A DNA stretch of 13,391 bases, taken from contig CAZSVI010000104.1 in the NCBI GenBank assembly GCA_964610205.1, positions 1 through 13,391 on the forward strand, read 5' to 3'. Of this stretch, positions 1 to 7,020 are shown one piece after another (position 1 is the stretch's first letter; each line of letters starts with the position of its first letter). A program made the position numbers and the translations under genes. Below the pieces are notes generated by a model. That model saw only the letters and a program-made list of their open reading frames with translations. It had not been told where the DNA came from and ran no database searches. The DNA is from CAZSVI01 sp964610205 (GTDB taxonomy: Bacteria > Bacillota > Clostridia > DSM-8532).

Positions 1-450
1 CTGCCGGTGCTTGTGAATGTGTTCTATGTCATTGTGGTGAAAAGCCAACTGGAGGCAGTCCCGAATGATCTTATCGATGCGGCATATATTGATGGAGCCG
101 GAGAGTATAAGGTCTTATTCGCTGTGATATTTCCGGTAATTATTCCGACAATCGCAGCAGTAAGTATGTTTATTGCCCTGGGGTGCTGGAATTTATGGTT
201 TCCAACTCTCTTGTACATGTCACAGAAAGACATGTGGACATTGCAATATTATCTTAGAGCCGTGGTTTTTGAAAAATTTCTGGCATATACGACGGATAGC
301 AAATCCCAAGGATTCAATGCAGATATCATACCTCCACAAAATTACCAGATGGCATCCATAATACTCGTCGCTTTGCCGATAGTGGCAATATATCCCTTTA
401 CACAGAAATACTTTGTGAAAGGAATGCTTGCAGGCAGTGTTAAGGGATAG
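1..450 (+). CDS. Sugar ABC transporter permease, LplC/MalG type (5'-truncated)
   Basis: This is the C-terminal part of a membrane permease of a CUT1-type carbohydrate importer. The reading frame is open from base 1, so the true start lies upstream of the window. The cytoplasmic EAA loop that docks the ATPase is visible around residues 20-45 (DAAYIDGAGEYKVLFAVIFP). Hydrophobic segments flank it, and the protein ends in KYFVKGMLAGSVKG, a tail typical of LplC-like permeases and similar to that of the second LplC permease in this window (KYFTKGIMVGALKQ). The oxidoreductase gene follows about 115 bases downstream with no strong terminator between, so the two are probably co-transcribed. The substrate cannot be read from the sequence, but the neighbour suggests a sugar or sugar derivative. 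Confidence 0.93.
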   Translation: MPVLVNVFYVIVVKSQLEAVPNDLIDAAYIDGAGEYKVLFAVIFPVIIPTIAAVSMFIALGCWNLWFPTLLYMSQKDMWTLQYYLRAVVFEKFLAYTTDSKSQGFNADIIPPQNYQMASIILVALPIVAIYPFTQKYFVKGMLAGSVKG

Positions 451-564
451 GAACGACTTTGTCGGAACAGATAAGCCGAATAATATTGAGGTTTCATCTT
501 ATCAAATTATAGAATAGCATGATAGATACAAATTTAAAGATAAAAACAGATGGGGGTATTAAAA

Positions 565-1854
565 ATGTCTAAAACAAGATATGTTCAAGTAGGAACAGGA
601 GGCAGAGCAAGATTTTTTTATGGTGCGGTTGTCAAGGATTTCAAGGAAACTTCTGAATTGCTTGCATTTTGTGATATAAATAAAACCAGAATGGATTTTT
701 CAAATAAAATCCTACAGGAGGAGTTTAATGTAAAGCCCGTTAGAACATATATGTTTTACGAATTTGATGATATGATTAAAAAAGAAAAACCTGATATAGT
801 AATAGTGACTTCAATAGATCGCACACACCATAAATATATCATCCGGGCTATGGAGCTGGGATGTGATGTAATTACTGAAAAGCCAATGACAGTAGATGAA
901 GTAAAATGCCAGGAAATTCTGGATGCTGTTGAAAGAACAGGACAAAAGCTCAGGGTTTCTTTTAATTATAGATATGCACCTCATAATACAAAATTAAGAG
1001 AACTTATTATGGACGATACAATTGGGAAAATAAATTCAGTGCATTTCGAATGGTTGCTGGATACATCTCATGGTGCTGATTATTTCAGAAGGTGGCACAG
1101 AGATAAGAGAAACAGCGGAGGTTTGATGGTCCACAAGTCTACACATCATTTTGATCTGGTTAACTTCTGGCTAGGAACACAGCCAAAGACAGTATTCGGG
1201 ATGGGTGATTTGATGTTTTATGGTCGCGAGAATGCTGAAAACAGAGGGATTACTAAATTTTATTCAAGAGCACATAACAATATAAATGCTAAAGATGATC
1301 CATTTGCACTTCATATGAAGGAAAGAGAAATTCTAAAAGGTCTATACCTTGACGCAGAAGGAGAGGATGGGTATATTCGCGACCAGAGTGTTTTTGGAGA
1401 TGGAATAAGTATTGAAGATACCATGGGTGTCATGGTCAGATATAAAAACAATACAATCCTCACTTACTCGCTTAATGCTTATATGCCATGGGAAGGTTTC
1501 AGGGTTAGTTTTAATGGCACAAAAGGGAGGATTGAAGCTTCTGTTTGTGAAAAGACTTATGTTAATGCAGGCGGAAAGATATCTGATGAAGGAGCGGTAT
1601 CCTATAAAAAAATCATGGTATTTCCCATGTTCGATAAACCCTATGACATAGAATTTGAAGAAGGTACTGGCGGACACGGCGGTGGTGATCCAATCCTGCT
1701 TAATGACATATTTGGATTCCCGAAAGAAGATAAATTCAAACGGGCAGCTTCACACATTGATGGCGCAATGTCAATACTAACAGGAATTGCAGCCAACAAG
1801 TCTTTTAAAACAGGTCTCCCTGTACAAATTGATGATTTGGTAAGTTTTTTGTAA
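565..1854 (+). CDS. Gfo/Idh/MocA family NAD(P)-dependent oxidoreductase
   Basis: A predicted cytoplasmic 429-residue dehydrogenase acting on a sugar, inositol or uronate-like substrate. The N-terminal Rossmann domain carries a GTGGR dinucleotide-binding loop (residues 10-14) and the family EKP motif (105-107). The C-terminal domain has GGLMVHKSTHHFD (185-197), where the Asp of the classical GGxxxDxxxH pattern is His190. A long insertion follows (FYGRENAENRG through GEDGYIRDQSVFGDGISIEDTM). To my recollection both traits mark a recurring subfamily, so this is probably not a defect. An in-frame ATG exists at 550, but the GGGGG run at 552-556 would lie inside the gene. Placed as a ribosome binding site, it fits the ATG at 565 with about 8 bases of spacing. 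Family assignment is firm; the substrate is unknown. Confidence 0.93.
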   Translation: MSKTRYVQVGTGGRARFFYGAVVKDFKETSELLAFCDINKTRMDFSNKILQEEFNVKPVRTYMFYEFDDMIKKEKPDIVIVTSIDRTHHKYIIRAMELGCDVITEKPMTVDEVKCQEILDAVERTGQKLRVSFNYRYAPHNTKLRELIMDDTIGKINSVHFEWLLDTSHGADYFRRWHRDKRNSGGLMVHKSTHHFDLVNFWLGTQPKTVFGMGDLMFYGRENAENRGITKFYSRAHNNINAKDDPFALHMKEREILKGLYLDAEGEDGYIRDQSVFGDGISIEDTMGVMVRYKNNTILTYSLNAYMPWEGFRVSFNGTKGRIEASVCEKTYVNAGGKISDEGAVSYKKIMVFPMFDKPYDIEFEEGTGGHGGGDPILLNDIFGFPKEDKFKRAASHIDGAMSILTGIAANKSFKTGLPVQIDDLVSFL

Positions 1855-1999
1855 AAATAGAAAAATCCAATCCAAAAGCCGAAGAAACAATAGCTTTTCC
1901 CTGCTTTTTTTGAATAACAAAACAGGGGAAAGCGAATCCCATTGTAAATATAATAATAACAAAGCCTATTAAACATACATAAATAGTAATATTTTTCAT
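1805..1999 (-). pseudogene. Possible fragment of a small membrane or exported protein
   Basis: A 64-codon minus-strand ORF starts MKNITIYVCLIGFVIIIF and has one long hydrophobic segment (about residues 4-28). A basic stretch (QKK) and a soluble-looking tail follow. The last 16 or so codons are antisense to the 3' end of the oxidoreductase gene. The N-terminus resembles a signal anchor, but I see no good ribosome binding site before the ATG (only a weak AAAGA). I do not recognise the family. It could be the decayed 5' end of an exported-protein gene, a real small membrane peptide, or chance in AT-rich DNA. Confidence 0.2.
1893..1933. repeat. Inverted repeat downstream of the oxidoreductase gene
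   Basis: GCTTTTCCCTG (1893-1903) pairs with CAGGGGAAAGC (1923-1933): 11 bp with one G-U pair around a 19-base loop. It lies about 40 bases after the oxidoreductase stop. No T-run follows the 3' arm on either strand, so it is not a canonical intrinsic terminator. It may protect the mRNA 3' end. Apart from this repeat and the weak minus-strand ORF overlapping it, I see nothing supportable from 1855 to about 2145. Confidence 0.4.
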
Positions 2000-2148
2000 T
2001 GATTAAAAAATCTTTGCAACCAATGTGAAATTATATATAGGTACAGGAATAAAAAACGATGAAAAAAATATTATCGTCCCAGGTAGCATTTTTATATCTA
2101 ATCTTAAGACAGGGCAATTATAGTTCAAAATTTTTCCTGAATTTTATC

Positions 2149-2177
2149 TGTACATTTTCATATTGCTGTAATATAAT
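2149..2177 (+). promoter_or_regulatory. Candidate sigma-A promoter of the gcv operon
   Basis: A perfect TATAAT at 2172-2177 has TGTACA (2149-2154, four of six matches to TTGACA) placed 17 bases upstream. Transcription would begin near 2184. That point coincides with a small hairpin, ATCTTC (2184-2189) with GAAGAT (2213-2218), extendable by G-C pairs past a single bulged C. A 5'-terminal hairpin of this kind could stabilise the leader RNA. The leader would then run about 130 bases to the riboswitch. A second stem, AGTGGG (2237-2242) with CCCACT (2268-2273), lies between. The promoter is inferred from pattern only. Confidence 0.5.
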
Positions 2178-2310
2178 AATACTATCTTCCGGATAGTCAC
2201 AAATTGGCTTCCGAAGATGAATATCCCCTGTTGAAAAGTGGGATCAGCGTGTAGAGCATAATCAGCACCCACTATGGCATAGAAAAGTAATAAAAATATT
2301 TATATTGGCT

Positions 2311-2488
2311 GGATGAAGAATTCGGGAGAGTCCCCCCGGGCACCGAAGAAGTAAGTAACAGGCAAGTCGGCCTGATATGAATCTTTCAGGTAAAAGGACC
2401 GAATTCTGACAGAACTCTGAAAAGCTGGCATACAGCACCGAAGGAGCAACCTCCGGAAGGATTAAAACTCTCAGGTTACAAAACAGAG
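2311..2488 (+). ncRNA. Tandem glycine riboswitch (two aptamers)
   Basis: Two glycine aptamers lie in series upstream of gcvT. Aptamer I is closed by P1 GAATTCGG (2318-2325) with CCGAATTC (2399-2406). It contains the conserved CACCGAAGAAGTAA (2340-2353) and CTTTCAGGTAAAAGGAC (2383-2399), plus an extra CAGGC/GCCTG hairpin (about 2359-2373). Aptamer II is closed by CTCTG (2415-2419) with CAGAG (2484-2488). It contains GCACCGAAGGAGCAA (2435-2449), ACTCTCAGG (2467-2475) and a P3 stem, GCTG/CAGC (2424-2436). The linker between the aptamers is only about 8 bases. Glycine riboswitches of this type turn on gcv operons when glycine is abundant, which matches the genes below. Oddities are that GAAAAG replaces the usual GGAGAG at the start of aptamer II, and that its last joining segment reads GGTTACAAAACAG instead of the common GGTAAAAGGACAG. 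Confidence 0.95.
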
Positions 2489-2530
2489 GAAGATGACAAA
2501 GCTTATTTTGTTGTCTTCCTTTTTATTTTG
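2488..2530 (+). terminator. Intrinsic terminator of the glycine riboswitch expression platform
   Basis: GGAAGATGACAAA (2488-2500) pairs along its whole length with bases 2507-2519 (13 bp, two G-U pairs). The loop is 6 bases and TTTTTATTTT follows (2520-2529). The first G is also the last base of P1 of aptamer II. The terminator base can extend three more pairs (2485-2487 with 2520-2522) into that P1 strand. Glycine-stabilised P1 should therefore weaken the terminator, giving an ON switch. The regulatory logic is inferred; the stem itself is plain in the sequence. Confidence 0.88.
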
Positions 2531-2626
2531 TGGTTCCGCACCCGCTTGCCTTTTACCGGCAGCACATCATACAACCACCGGAACCGCATGATATATAATA
2601 AAGAAGAAATCAGGAGGCCGGTTAGT

Positions 2627-3727
2627 ATGAAGAGGACACCTTTATATAACCATCATTGCAAGCTTGAGGCAAAAATAATTGACTTTGGCGGGTGGGAACT
2701 TCCGCTGCAGTATTCGGGCATCATTGCGGAGCACCAGGCCGTCAGGAGATGCGCAGGATTATTTGATGTTTCCCACATGGGGGAAATAACAGTAAAAGGG
2801 AAATACGCCACCGGTTTTATTCAGAAAGTGATTACGAATGATATTTCCCGCATGATCGATCTGCAGGCCAGGTATTCGCCCATGTGTTTCCCCGACGGCG
2901 GAACCGCGGATGACATACTGGTCTACAGGTTTTCATCTGATCATTATCTGTTGGTTGTAAATGCGGGCAATACCGAAAGCGATTTCGACTGGCTGAATGA
3001 AAACAACGATGTGGGTGCAGAGCTGCAAAACGTATCCGACCAATATGCCCAGCTTGCGCTTCAAGGGCCCAAAGCCGAGGAAATACTGCAAAAGCTTACG
3101 AAGATCTCCCTTTCTGAAATTCAATTTTTTCATTTCCATCCTTCCGTTCGAATAGAAGGCGTTACCCTGCTCCTGTCACGTACCGGATATACGGGAGAGG
3201 ACGGATTTGAATTATATATGCCTTCCGATGACGCACCGTTGATTTGGGATTTAATCATGGAAGCGGGAGAAGACATCGGGCTGGTTCCCGCAGGTCTCGG
3301 CGCCAGGGATACCCTGCGTTTTGAAGCGGCATTACCTTTGTACGGACATGAATTGTCCCGGGAAATTACACCTCTGGAGGCCGGTCTTGGGTTGTTTGTA
3401 AAAACAGATAAGGAGTATTTCATCGGAAAGGATATTCTTAAGCTGCAGAAGGAACAGGGTGTGAAACGAAAGCTTGTGGGGTTTGAAATGATAGACAGGG
3501 GCGTACCCAGAAGCCATTATGAGGTATGCTGCAGCGGGAGATCGGTTGGGTTTGTCACCAGCGGCAGTTATTCACCCAGCCTGGATAAAAATACCGGGCT
3601 TGCTCTAGTTGAAACGGATTATGCTTTGGAAGGGACAGAATTGGAAATCATCATCCGGAATAGACCTTTCAGGGCTATAGTTGTAAAAAAGCCTTTCTAT
3701 AAGAAAAGCTATAAAAATAAAGGATAG
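2627..3727 (+). CDS. gcvT: Glycine cleavage system T protein (aminomethyltransferase)
   Basis: This is the T protein. It moves the methylene group from the aminomethyl-lipoyl arm of the H protein to tetrahydrofolate, releasing ammonia and forming 5,10-methylene-tetrahydrofolate. It is a cytoplasmic protein of 366 residues, normal for the family. Family signatures are FDVSHMGE (ending at residue 53), DDILVYR, RTGYTGEDG (185-193), GARDTLRFEAALPLYGHEL (from 225) and FVTSGSYSPSL near the C-terminus. The frame is open back to a TTG at 2528, but that lies in the terminator T-run. The ATG at 2627 has a perfect AGGAGG (2612-2617) 9 bases upstream. It is the first gene of the operon and sits directly under the glycine riboswitch; gcvH begins 11 bases after its stop. 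Confidence 0.97.
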   Translation: MKRTPLYNHHCKLEAKIIDFGGWELPLQYSGIIAEHQAVRRCAGLFDVSHMGEITVKGKYATGFIQKVITNDISRMIDLQARYSPMCFPDGGTADDILVYRFSSDHYLLVVNAGNTESDFDWLNENNDVGAELQNVSDQYAQLALQGPKAEEILQKLTKISLSEIQFFHFHPSVRIEGVTLLLSRTGYTGEDGFELYMPSDDAPLIWDLIMEAGEDIGLVPAGLGARDTLRFEAALPLYGHELSREITPLEAGLGLFVKTDKEYFIGKDILKLQKEQGVKRKLVGFEMIDRGVPRSHYEVCCSGRSVGFVTSGSYSPSLDKNTGLALVETDYALEGTELEIIIRNRPFRAIVVKKPFYKKSYKNKG

Positions 3728-3738
3728 GAGCGATGTAT

Positions 3739-4110
3739 ATGAAGATGACGGAAGGGATGAAATTTACCGAAAACCATGAGTGGGTGAGAGTTGAAGGGAA
3801 CCGGGCTTATGTAGGAATTACCGATTTCGCCGTTCAATCATTGGGTGATATTGTGTATGTGGAGCTTCCTGAAATCAACTCCAAACATGAAAGCGGTGAT
3901 GTACTCGGCGTAGTTGAGTCGGTCAAAGCAGCATCAGACATCTATTGCCCTGTTGCGGGGAAGGTCGTGGAAGTTAATGAAGCATTGGGAAACAGTCCCG
4001 AAATGCTGAATCAGGCTCCTTATGAAAGCTGGATAGCCGTTTTACAGCTCAGTGAAGGCTGCGGACTTGAAAACCTTTTAGATATAAATGAATATGAAAA
4101 TTTAGTATAG
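3739..4110 (+). CDS. gcvH: Glycine cleavage system H protein (lipoyl carrier)
   Basis: A 123-residue lipoyl-domain protein that shuttles the aminomethyl intermediate from the P to the T protein and presents dihydrolipoate to the L protein for re-oxidation. The signature VVESVKAASDIYCPVAG contains the lipoylated lysine, Lys63. FTENHEWVRVEG near the N-terminus and SPEMLNQAPYESWIA near the C-terminus are typical. An ATG at 3733 lies only 2 bases from the AGGAG at 3726-3730, whereas the ATG at 3739 has 8 bases of spacing and is preferred; 3745 is also possible. No lipoate ligase or octanoyltransferase gene is in the window, so modification must be supplied from elsewhere. Confidence 0.96.
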   Translation: MKMTEGMKFTENHEWVRVEGNRAYVGITDFAVQSLGDIVYVELPEINSKHESGDVLGVVESVKAASDIYCPVAGKVVEVNEALGNSPEMLNQAPYESWIAVLQLSEGCGLENLLDINEYENLV

Positions 4111-4125
4111 GAAAGGGTTTTTCAT

Positions 4126-5481
4126 ATGTCAAGATATATTCCAAATACTTCAAAGGAAAGAAAACAGATGTTTTCAGATATCGGGCTGCAATCCTTTGAG
4201 GAACTCCTCACCAACATTCCTGATGAAATAAGGCTCAAAAGGAAATTGAACATACCGGATGCCATGTCCGAGATGGAGCTTCTGAAGAGAGCGGAGGAAC
4301 TGGCCGGGAAAAATGCGGATACCGGCAAATACATGTGCTTTCTGGGAGCAGGCTGCTATGATCACTATATACCCGCAGTAATAAGCCATATTTTATCCAG
4401 GCAGGAATTCTACACGGCCTATACTCCGTATCAGCCCGAAATCAGTCAGGGAATTTTGCAGGCTATGTTTGAATATCAAACCATGATTTGCGAGCTGACC
4501 GGTATGGATGCTTCAAACGCTTCTCTGTATGATGGTGCAACATCGGTGGCTGAAGCCGCTGCGATGGTTTGCCGCGATACCGGAAAAAAGCAGGTACTGG
4601 CCGCTTCATCCATGCACCCCGAATACAGGCATGTACTGCGTACATATGCAAGGTTTGGCGGGCATGGTATAAAGGAATTGAGATATAACAATGGCCAGCT
4701 CGATTTAACCGGGCTCGAATCCGCCATATCGGCAGATACCGCCGCCGTTGTTGTGCAAACCCCGAATTTTTTCGGTATCATAGAGAATCTGGAGGATATA
4801 TCACGGATTGTACACCAGCATAACGCTTTTCTGATTGTAAGCACCGATCCTGTTTCTCTTGGCATACTTAAACCGCCGGGAAGCCTGGGAGCGGATATTG
4901 TTGTGGGTGAAGGCCAGCCCCTGGGAAATCCCATGAGTTTCGGCGGACCTTTTCTTGGCTTTTTTGCCGTTACCGGAAGATGGATCAGGAAGATGCCCGG
5001 AAGAGTTGTGGGCGTTACCTCCGATAAACATGGGAAAAGGGCTTATACTCTTACCATTCAAACAAGAGAGCAGCATATCCGCAGGGAAAAAGCTACTTCC
5101 AACATTTGCTCCAACCAGGCTTTAAATGCATTAACCGCCGCAGCATACCTTACTGTCATGGGCAAACAGGGTTTTTGCGAAGTTGCGGAGCAGTGCCTTC
5201 GGAAATCGCACTACGCCTATGACGTCCTACTTCAATCAGGGCAATTTGCTCCCGTGTTCAAGGCTCCGTTTTTCAAGGAATTTGTCGTGAAGCCTTCCAT
5301 AGACGTTGCGAAACTGAATCAAAATCTATTGCAATATCACATACTCGGCGGATACCCATTGGAAAAAGAATATCCTAATCTTCCGAACTGCTGGCTTTTA
5401 GCCGTTACCGAAAAAAGAACACATAAAGAAATTGACATGCTGGCTGAAAAGGCATTGGAAATTATAAAGGGAGGAATGTAA
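4126..5481 (+). CDS. gcvPA: Glycine dehydrogenase (decarboxylating) subunit 1
   Basis: This is the N-terminal half of the split P protein, 451 residues, close to the usual 445-450. With subunit 2 it forms the PLP-dependent decarboxylase that removes CO2 from glycine and loads the remaining aminomethyl group onto the H protein. Conserved stretches include FLGAGCYDHYIPAVI, YTPYQPEISQG (99-109), EYQTMICELTGMDASNASLYDGA, PNFFGIIE, and GQPLGNPMSFGGPFLGFFA. The PLP-binding lysine belongs to subunit 2, so its absence here is normal. The ATG at 4126 follows GGAAAGGG (4110-4117) and is 15 bases past the gcvH stop. Subunit 2 starts 1 base after the stop codon, suggesting coupled translation of the two partners in equal amounts. 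Confidence 0.97.
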   Translation: MSRYIPNTSKERKQMFSDIGLQSFEELLTNIPDEIRLKRKLNIPDAMSEMELLKRAEELAGKNADTGKYMCFLGAGCYDHYIPAVISHILSRQEFYTAYTPYQPEISQGILQAMFEYQTMICELTGMDASNASLYDGATSVAEAAAMVCRDTGKKQVLAASSMHPEYRHVLRTYARFGGHGIKELRYNNGQLDLTGLESAISADTAAVVVQTPNFFGIIENLEDISRIVHQHNAFLIVSTDPVSLGILKPPGSLGADIVVGEGQPLGNPMSFGGPFLGFFAVTGRWIRKMPGRVVGVTSDKHGKRAYTLTIQTREQHIRREKATSNICSNQALNALTAAAYLTVMGKQGFCEVAEQCLRKSHYAYDVLLQSGQFAPVFKAPFFKEFVVKPSIDVAKLNQNLLQYHILGGYPLEKEYPNLPNCWLLAVTEKRTHKEIDMLAEKALEIIKGGM

Positions 5482-5482
5482 C

Positions 5483-6976
5483 ATGTCTCATTGTGACAGC
5501 GGAGGGATAAAGGTTAATATGAAGAAGTCTTTACTGATATTTGAGAAGAGTGTGCCCGGACGGAAAGCATACTCACTTCCACCCTGTGATATTCCATTCA
5601 GGAAAACTGATAAAATGATCCCACCGGATATGCTCCGGGTTACTCCTGCGGATCTTCCCGAGGTAAGCGAAGTGGATGTAGTACGGCATTATACTCACCT
5701 TTCCAAAAGGAATTATGGGGTGGATGAAGGCTTTTATCCCCTTGGTTCCTGCACAATGAAATATAACCCCAAGGTGAACGAGAATATTGCCCGTTTCAGT
5801 GGCTTTCAGGATGTGCATCCGCTTCAGCCGATTGAATTATCCCAGGGCTGTCTGGAATTAATGTATGAGTTGGATAAAATGCTGTCTGAAATTACAGGCA
5901 TGGATAGAGTGTCCTTGCAGCCTGCGGCAGGAGCCCACGGAGAAATGACAGGACTGATGATGATCAAGGCATATCATGAAGCTCATGGGGATACCGGCAG
6001 AAACAAGATCATTGTGCCGGATTCCGCTCATGGAACCAATCCCGCATCGGCCGCCGTGGTTGGTTTTAATGTGGTTGAAGTAAGGTCGGATAGCCGGGGC
6101 AATGTGGACATTGAAGCGTTAAAGACTCTAATGGATCGGAATGTGGCAGGTCTTATGCTGACAAATCCCAGTACCCTGGGGTTGTTTGAGGAAAATATAT
6201 TGCAGATTTCGGATATTGTCCATAATGCCGGAGGACTGTTATATTATGACGGCGCAAACATGAATGCTGTCATGGGCATTGCCAGGCCTGGAGATATGGG
6301 GTTTGATGTTGTGCATATCAACCTGCACAAGTCTTTTGGCACGCCTCATGGAGGCGGTGGGCCGGGAGCCGGTCCTGTAGGGGTAAAAGAAAAGTTGGTT
6401 CCTTATCTTCCCGTTCCCATGGTGGAATATCAGGATAACCTGTATTATCTCGACGAGCAGCGCCCGCAATCAGTGGGCAGAATAAAGTCCTTCTACGGTA
6501 ATTTCGGAGTTCTTGTAAAAGCATGGTCGTATATCTTGTCCATGGGCCGGGATGGCCTGAATGAAGCATCGGAAGCTGCAATTGTCAATGCCAATTATAT
6601 GATGCATCAACTCAGGGATTCATACATACTCCCATACAACAGAACCTGTATGCATGAGTTTGTGTTATCCTGCCTGAAACAGAAACATCATGGTGTTGCT
6701 ACCGTGGATATTGCGAAAAGATTACTGGACTTTGGATTTCATCCTCCCACAATGAACTTCCCGTTAATTGTACCGGAAGCGATTATGATTGAGCCTACGG
6801 AAACCGAAAACAGGGAAACACTCGACCAATTCATCAAGGCCATGCTTGAAATTGCAAAAGAAGCGGAAACAGAGCCTGAGAAAGTGAAAGGAGCCCCCTA
6901 CCATACCGTGGTTTCCCGGATAGACGAAGTGGGTGCGGCAAGAAAACCGGTTTTAAAGTGGCAAGGGGAAGAGTGA
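5483..6976 (+). CDS. gcvPB: Glycine dehydrogenase (decarboxylating) subunit 2
   Basis: This is the C-terminal, PLP-binding half of the split P protein, 497 residues from this start. The cofactor lysine is Lys283 in NLHKSFGTPHGGGGPGAGP. YPLGSCTMKYNPK, SLQPAAGAHGEMTGLMMI, PDSAHGTNPASAA and a C-terminal HPPTMNFPLIVPEAIMIEPTE are family signatures. The ATG at 5483 has GGGAGG (5469-5474) 8 bases upstream. However, homologues usually begin near MKKSLLIFEKSVPGRKAYSLP, which starts at the ATG at 5519 (485 residues) with GGAGG at 5501-5505. The first 12 residues are therefore uncertain, though the gene is not. It is the last gcv gene; no lipoamide dehydrogenase follows and transcription then meets convergent genes. 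Confidence 0.97.
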   Translation: MSHCDSGGIKVNMKKSLLIFEKSVPGRKAYSLPPCDIPFRKTDKMIPPDMLRVTPADLPEVSEVDVVRHYTHLSKRNYGVDEGFYPLGSCTMKYNPKVNENIARFSGFQDVHPLQPIELSQGCLELMYELDKMLSEITGMDRVSLQPAAGAHGEMTGLMMIKAYHEAHGDTGRNKIIVPDSAHGTNPASAAVVGFNVVEVRSDSRGNVDIEALKTLMDRNVAGLMLTNPSTLGLFEENILQISDIVHNAGGLLYYDGANMNAVMGIARPGDMGFDVVHINLHKSFGTPHGGGGPGAGPVGVKEKLVPYLPVPMVEYQDNLYYLDEQRPQSVGRIKSFYGNFGVLVKAWSYILSMGRDGLNEASEAAIVNANYMMHQLRDSYILPYNRTCMHEFVLSCLKQKHHGVATVDIAKRLLDFGFHPPTMNFPLIVPEAIMIEPTETENRETLDQFIKAMLEIAKEAETEPEKVKGAPYHTVVSRIDEVGAARKPVLKWQGEE

Positions 6977-7020
6977 ATTGTTTTGATTGTTTTCAATACC
7001 ATCTGGTTTCATGCTCTCCA

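Noticed and set aside
1342..1677. 111-codon minus-strand ORF inside the oxidoreductase gene
   Set aside because: Antisense to conserved coding sequence, with no start signal and no domain.
1893..1933. 11-bp inverted repeat as an intrinsic terminator of the oxidoreductase operon
   Set aside because: The loop is long, and the T-run lies inside the loop instead of after the 3' arm.
2059..2196. 45-codon plus-strand ORF starting MKKILSSQVAFLYLIL
   Set aside because: Only a weak, over-distant AGGA precedes it. It overlaps the inferred gcv promoter and has no recognisable family, so chance in AT-rich DNA is more likely.
2190..2300. Possible decayed gene in the gcv leader (a frame reading DEYPLLKSGISV, stop, SIISTHYGIEK)
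   Set aside because: Too short, with stops and no recognised family; it falls inside the inferred transcribed leader before the riboswitch.
2528..2626. 33-codon N-terminal extension of gcvT from a TTG start
   Set aside because: The TTG lies in the terminator T-run with no ribosome binding site, and the extension does not look like T protein. The ATG at 2627 has a perfect AGGAGG.
4476..4934. 152-codon minus-strand ORF inside gcvPA
   Set aside because: It is antisense to a clearly conserved gene, has no ribosome binding site or recognisable domain, and reflects the higher GC of the gcv genes.
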